Part shown: one piece after another, positions 59,890 through 64,000 of the stretch
Position numbering within the stretch: position 1 is the first letter of the stretch
Layout: every line of letters begins with the position of its first letter
From: Ceratodon purpureus
Taxonomy: Eukaryota; Streptophyta; Bryopsida; Pseudoditrichales; Ditrichaceae
Direction of reading: 5' to 3'
DNA: 64,000 nt
Assembly: GCA_014871385.1 (NCBI GenBank)
Contig: CM026426.1
Location: forward strand, 102,714,355-102,778,354
Notes under the pieces: model-generated
What the model saw: the letters and a program-made list of their open reading frames with translations, nothing else
The model's database searches: none
What the model was told of the DNA's origin: nothing
Position numbers and translations under genes: made by a program

Positions 59890-60636
59890 ATGGGGTACCA
59901 GGTACCGTTACAGGCGTTAGATGACGCCATTGGATTTGAGGAGCACATCTTTGATGCAAGGACAACTTCACACTCACTAGAGGGCTCTCTAAACATTGGT
60001 CGACACTATCGACGGTTGATTCAGCATGGCCGAAACATCCGTCCGCCAGAGTTTCTCTCAGCTACAACCAGGAAGCGACTTACGAGGCCGACTGGAGATG
60101 AGGAGTTGAAGAGCCACGACATCCAGCCACTAGAGCATGTCCACGCTGTTCTAGACAGTCGAGTCTCAATTGAGGAAAGTAGTTCCCTTAGCAGATTATG
60201 CGAGCCTACTTCCTTGCATAGCCGACTCCTAGAGCCTTCTTCAAGAGGCTCTCAAGCTCATCATCAGAGCTGCACTTCATCTGATTCCGCAGGTTCACCA
60301 AGGTTGGCGGATGATGAGTTACAGAGGCCTGACCCGACTTTTACACAGCCGACTTTTACACAGCCGACTGTATCCAATTTCAGCACCGACCGAGGCCTAG
60401 CCGACTTTGCACCAGCCAACTGCCTGACTTCACACCCGACTACTTCGACTGTGCCTTTCATTTTTGTAGTTTCTTTGGCGCTAGACTTTTTTGACAATTT
60501 GATTAGCTTAGACTTTTTCTCTAGGCTGGTTCTCATTTTTCCTCTCTTTTCCTCTGTACCTCCCATACTGGGGACAAAACTACCGAAAAAAGGGGATAAT
60601 GTTTACCGGAGATTCCCCAATCTCCCTTTCCCTTAG
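59890..60636 (+). CDS. 3' ORF of the gag-pro retrotransposon, unrecognised
   Basis: An open frame of 248 codons occupying the place where pol would be. Mostly polar, with short PTFTQPTF-type repeats (from AGCCGACT-like DNA) and a hydrophobic C-terminus (PFIFVVSLALDFF..., about 60,450-60,560). The hydrophobic part is encoded by T-rich DNA and the frame runs through the polypurine tract into the LTR, so it may be non-coding. No domain recognised; an envelope-like role is not supported. Confidence 0.3.
   Translation: MGYQVPLQALDDAIGFEEHIFDARTTSHSLEGSLNIGRHYRRLIQHGRNIRPPEFLSATTRKRLTRPTGDEELKSHDIQPLEHVHAVLDSRVSIEESSSLSRLCEPTSLHSRLLEPSSRGSQAHHQSCTSSDSAGSPRLADDELQRPDPTFTQPTFTQPTVSNFSTDRGLADFAPANCLTSHPTTSTVPFIFVVSLALDFFDNLISLDFFSRLVLIFPLFSSVPPILGTKLPKKGDNVYRRFPNLPFP
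60585..60597 (+). other. polypurine tract
   Basis: GAAAAAAGGGGAT immediately before the 3' LTR start at 60600. Confidence 0.65.
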
Positions 60637-61108
60637 TTTCCCTTAGTCTCTTTTCCGTTTTCATCCTTACCTTCGACAGTCATCCAGTCGGCTGGATGAA
60701 CTCTATCGCAGCCGACTGGGATGAACTCTGTCACCAGCCGACTGGATGAACTCTGTCACCAGCCAACTGGATGAACTCTGTCACCAGCCTACTGGATGAA
60801 CTCTGTCACCAGCCTACTGGATGACTTCCGCCAGTTCAGGGGGTTTAAGAAGCAGGTTTAGGGTTTTGAGAGATCATTCTACACTAGAGCAAGTAGAGTC
60901 AGAGAGGTCTGAGAGCTGTTAGGAACTGCTGTACCATATGATTGGGGCTGTTTTGACCCATTTTATGCAGTTTTGATCTCTTCTTGCACTTGTATTGTAC
61001 ATTTCCAGCAACTTATGAGTGTTTGGAGCACTTGGTTTACTTGGGTTTAGTTGGGTTTTGATGGGATTGTGAAGGCTAGGGTTTAGTTGGTAAATCCTCC
61101 CTTTACCA
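60600..61108 (+). repeat. 3' LTR of the gag-pro retrotransposon
   Basis: TGTTTACCGG...TTTACCA. The AGCCGACT tandem array at about 60,685-60,825 has one more unit than the 5' LTR. It is followed directly by RING-finger gene copy A. Confidence 0.87.
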
Positions 61109-62188
61109 TTCTCCTTCGAATATTCCTCCGACGGTTTGCGGGTATGTATAACCACACGTTTCGATTCATCCAAATAAGAGGATAGTACATCATACACCAT
61201 CCACCCCTCCTCGACCTCTAGCGCTCAGTCAATGACCCCTTCTTTATTCTTGGAACTATGTAATGTGCGCTCCATCATTTCTCCTACATCGCGCCATATC
61301 GTGATTTTTGTAGCATCCTGGCCGCCCTTGGCTGCTGCCTCGTTATACTTCTGTAAAGATGATTGGATAGCTTCTTCGACATCCATGGAAGTAATTGCAC
61401 ATTTCTTCATATCCTGTTGTGCTCTAGAGACTATTGTCTCTTTATCTCGTAGTTTGTGGACCCAACCAAGCCATGATAATGCCGTTATGGAAGATGGTGT
61501 ATCATTTACCATCTGTATAGTGGTCTTCAGCTTTTCCAGTTCTGTACGGGCCTCGTCTCTTCCCCTTCTAGCCACCTCCAAATCCCGTAAAAGAATGTCT
61601 AATTCTTTTGAATCATCCATTGGCCCTTTTCCTCTATCCTCATGTCTTGGTGTTGCTTGGCTAGAGCCAATGTCCAGTGGAACTGGACCAGATGTCATTT
61701 TAGACTTCTGAGACGCCATCCCTTGTGTGGCCCCATCTCCACTTTTATTTGAGAATTTAGAAAGGCCGAGGTCATCAGAATCCTCACCATTGCTCAGTTC
61801 TTCAATGACACGATCCTTTCCTTCCACCTTCACCACTTCCTTCTTCACCGTAGGCTTCACTTCTTTTAATTTGTTTTTCTCCTTAACTATCGGGTGGAAC
61901 TTTTCGCACTCTTCCAATTGTGCACTCCAATTCATCTTCACTTTGTCCAAGCTTTTTGTCAAACTCTTGATTTGTTGCGTTGCCTCCATTAAATAATTAC
62001 TCAGGGCCACATTCTCTTCGCCTAATTTCACACGGTCTTCCAGAAGAGGCTTAATGGAAGATGCCAAACTCTCAAAGCCGAGGGCACCCTGTATCATGCC
62101 CGGAGTGATACTTCCAAATGCATGAGCCATGTTCATGAGATTTGGTGCCATAGCGCCTAATACGGAAGCCCCTTCTTTCAGGGTGTGT
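61109..62188 (-). pseudogene. RING-finger gene copy A, middle portion
   Basis: Continues the gene begun at 37162, now upstream in coding terms. It encodes the coiled-coil middle (MAPNLMNMAHAFGS..., LEELSNGEDSDD-like acidic linker, MASQKSKMTSG, up to HTRKPSEEYSKE). It stays in one frame where copy B is shifted. A TGA near 61,223 stands where copy B has TGG. The X domain and start are lost at 62188, where the SINE-bearing repeat begins. Confidence 0.83.
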
Positions 62189-62892
62189 CATTAGGTGCAA
62201 ATTCAGGTCACAAAAAGGCCGTGTAAGCGGCACGTGAGAGAAAAAAACAGGCGCTACCCGCTTACTTTACCTCGTGGCACCGGCTGTGCCACTGTGGTGC
62301 CAGCAACCGCCACGGGGGCTCGAACCAATGACCTCCGAGCGAGGCGTGTGGAGGGCACATCTACACTGCCAGGCTGACAGCGGACTGGCGGAGCAAGGAC
62401 CGGATCCCGAGCCGACTGCTCATGTCAGCAAACTTTCTGCCAGCACTTTGAACGAGGAAATTATGAGTCCGCCCACCTACCTCCCCCACCGACGATGAGT
62501 GAGTGCCGAAGTTTTTGAACTTCGTAGGGAGAGTGAGTGCAGCCAGCAGGTGTTCGGCGCTACGGGAGAAGCCACGCACTTGGGAGATTGGTTGCAGCCA
62601 GCGGGAGTTGGGGCTGAGAGGATTCTAGCTGATTTGGGAGAGTGGGTGTGGGTTAGTGCGAAGGGAGAGACACGTGATTGTGGAAATTATATGCCGGCAG
62701 CAAGAGTTAGCACTTGCTGGGAGTTGACGAGGTGATTTGGGGTTGTGGGTGTTGTTCATGTAGCGAATTGTGCTTGAGTAGTTACTTGCTGAATCAAGGT
62801 GGAAGTGCGGCTTTCTTCGCTGTCAACTCAATGTGCCGTTTGCTGCCAGCGAGCTACAAAACTAGGTAATTTTTTTTTCAATATGATCAATT
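62189..62892 (-). repeat. SINE-bearing repeat, right copy
   Basis: Complement of 27253-27955 with few differences. On the minus strand it carries the B box (about 62,316-62,326) and the T run. It joins RING gene copy A to the unrecognised gene on its right and disrupts both. Confidence 0.7.
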
Positions 62893-62895
62893 TTT

Positions 62896-63996
62896 TTTTC
62901 TCAACCTGAAACGTGGCAACTGGCCAAATCTCCTGCTCTGATTGTACCGAGAAGTACCTCTCGTGGTCCACCTGAATGTTAGTGTCCAGAGCCCGATTCA
63001 TCAACGTGATGCTAACACGTTCAAATTTCTTCCCGTTAATAATCTCTGCCTCATCCAGCTTGAGGACAAATATCAACGGAGCCCCTTCCAACTCTGCAAG
63101 AATATCCCCACGTGAGAATGTTTCTGTAATGCAATCGAATTAGCTTCCTTTGTTAAAGACACACAATGCAGTTGCTGGCACCAACCGAACATTTACCATT
63201 GCTGTCAACAATAGAAGAAGAGGATGCATACCTGACTCCGTCATGCCATAAAAGATCACCATGCTCTGCTGGACCACCTCAAGGTCCGTGAATAGCAAGT
63301 TTTTTTCATCTAAGACCACCTCCTTTCGCTGCTCCTCGGATTTTTTGGTTTTCTTTGACATTGCTGGCAGCCCCATCCTTCCCTCAGCGTGGTAGTACTG
63401 GCCAATGAATTGTGGCAAGTTCGCATTTAGCTCCTGCCGAAGCCTTCTGACGTGGTAGGGACTAGGTAGTATGTTGGATTTGGCATCCTTGGTCAAATCC
63501 CGAACTGGAGCCTTCACGGCTTGGTAAATTGCACCATAGCCGCGAAAAGACACCCCTGCTTGGTCGCAGGCAGCAAGAATATTACTCGGCCCTACCCTTT
63601 TTCCAATTGCCTTGAGGACGTTACTAGCAATCTGTCTCTTAACATGCTCCAAGATGGCAGAGTTGCGAGGGTGAGACCTTCATGCCTAGTCAGTATCCTT
63701 GCTAACGCTACAGCAGTTACTATTTGGGAGGCTTTATCCCCATGAAGTCGCTGCTTCTCATGGTTGACCCGGTTGTTGTCGTTGACAGCATCCACGAGAT
63801 GAGGTTGCAAATGCGTCCTAACGAGCTTCACTCTGCGTTTTGCCCACCCTGAACCATGATTCAATTCATGAATCCCCCTGAGCGGTCGAGCCCTACGTCG
63901 CATCCCCATAGGCGTGTCCTTCAAAGGGCTAGGCCCCTCCGGTAGGCGCTCACTTGCTTGCTGCCAGCGACGCACCTCGGTCTCCAAGCCCTGCAC
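62896..63996 (-). pseudogene. unrecognised intron-containing gene, partial
   Basis: It enters from beyond the right edge on the minus strand. Exon 1 (to 63232) reads ...LRGIHELNHGSGWAKRRVK, then THLQPHLVDAVNDNNRVN and GDKASQIVTAVALARILTRH. It shifts frame near 63,650 and continues HVKRQIASNVLKAIGKR, QAGVSFRGYGAIYQ and LPQFIGQYYHAEGR. A good intron (63231-63124, GT-AG) joins in phase to exon 2 (from 63123): ETFSRGDILAELEGAPLIFVL and SITLMNRALDTNIQVDH. The end is cut by the SINE-bearing repeat. Basic N-terminal part, no domain known to me. It may be a captured host gene or another element's gene. Confidence 0.55.
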
Positions 63997-64000
63997 CGTC

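Larger units (their letters stand above)
37163..61108 (+). mobile_element. gag-pro-only LTR retrotransposon, split by the giant hAT
   Basis: LTRs at 37163-37646 (484 bp) and 60600-61108 (509 bp), both TGTT...ACCA. The internal parts are 37647-37820 and 54720-60599. It encodes gag and aspartic protease but no reverse transcriptase or integrase, so it depends on other elements. Its flanks are the two halves of RING-finger gene copy A, showing insertion into that gene. A clean 5-bp duplication is not visible: left flank CGTCTT, right flank TTCTCC, sharing TCT. Confidence 0.85.

Noticed and set aside
60450..60560. Hydrophobic segment suggesting an envelope-like protein in the gag-pro element
   Set aside because: It is encoded by T-rich DNA next to the polypurine tract and the frame runs into the LTR; there is no signal peptide or other envelope feature.
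1..64000. CRISPR arrays, bacterial operons, riboswitches
   Set aside because: Introns, LTR elements and eukaryotic transposons show a nuclear genome. The tandem repeats present lack unique spacers.

Overview
The window looks like eukaryotic nuclear DNA from the plant lineage, with one intact multi-exon gene sitting in a dense mosaic of transposable elements. Evidence: GT-AG introns, a neprosin (DUF239) gene of plant type, and Ty3-type, hAT, pogo and piggyBac sequences typical of repeat-rich streptophyte genomes. A charophyte alga such as Chara would fit, but that is inference; nothing in the sequence fixes the species.

Layout. 1-0.8 kb: decayed piggyBac transposase tail. 2.3-4.9 kb (minus): seven-exon secreted neprosin-type peptidase, the best host gene here. 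5.9-10.5 kb: pogo/Tigger-like DNA transposon whose transposase has one in-frame stop, followed by nested palindromic repeats. 11.1-26.5 kb: a Ty3-type retrotransposon with LTRs of about 3.5 kb. Each LTR carries its own TATA box and long ORFs. A related solo LTR (20,178-23,853) sits inside its 3' LTR with an AGATA target-site duplication.

27.3-62.9 kb: a nested hAT/retrotransposon complex bounded by two inverted ~700-bp SINE-bearing repeats. It holds (a) a relic of the right half of a hAT-like element with a protein-kinase gene; (b) hAT copy A, starting at 32,096, whose RING-finger gene is split by (c) a gag-pro-only LTR retrotransposon (37,163-61,108); this is in turn split by (d) a 16.9-kb hAT element (37,821-54,719) with matching 8-bp target-site duplications. 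The giant element carries a transposase, a RING-finger protein, an X protein that shares an N-terminal domain with the RING protein, and a protein kinase. These form two convergent gene pairs, each flanked by GC-rich GACGGCC arrays. 62.9-64 kb (minus): part of an unrecognised intron-containing gene.

How the parts relate. Most coding sequence belongs to mobile elements. Transposase, gag, protease, reverse transcriptase and integrase modules are identifiable but mostly broken by stops or frameshifts. Several frameshifts in the giant hAT copy are one-base homopolymer differences from its sister copy and may be read or assembly errors. The cargo genes of the giant hAT and the LTR-resident ORFs are the two least familiar systems in the window.
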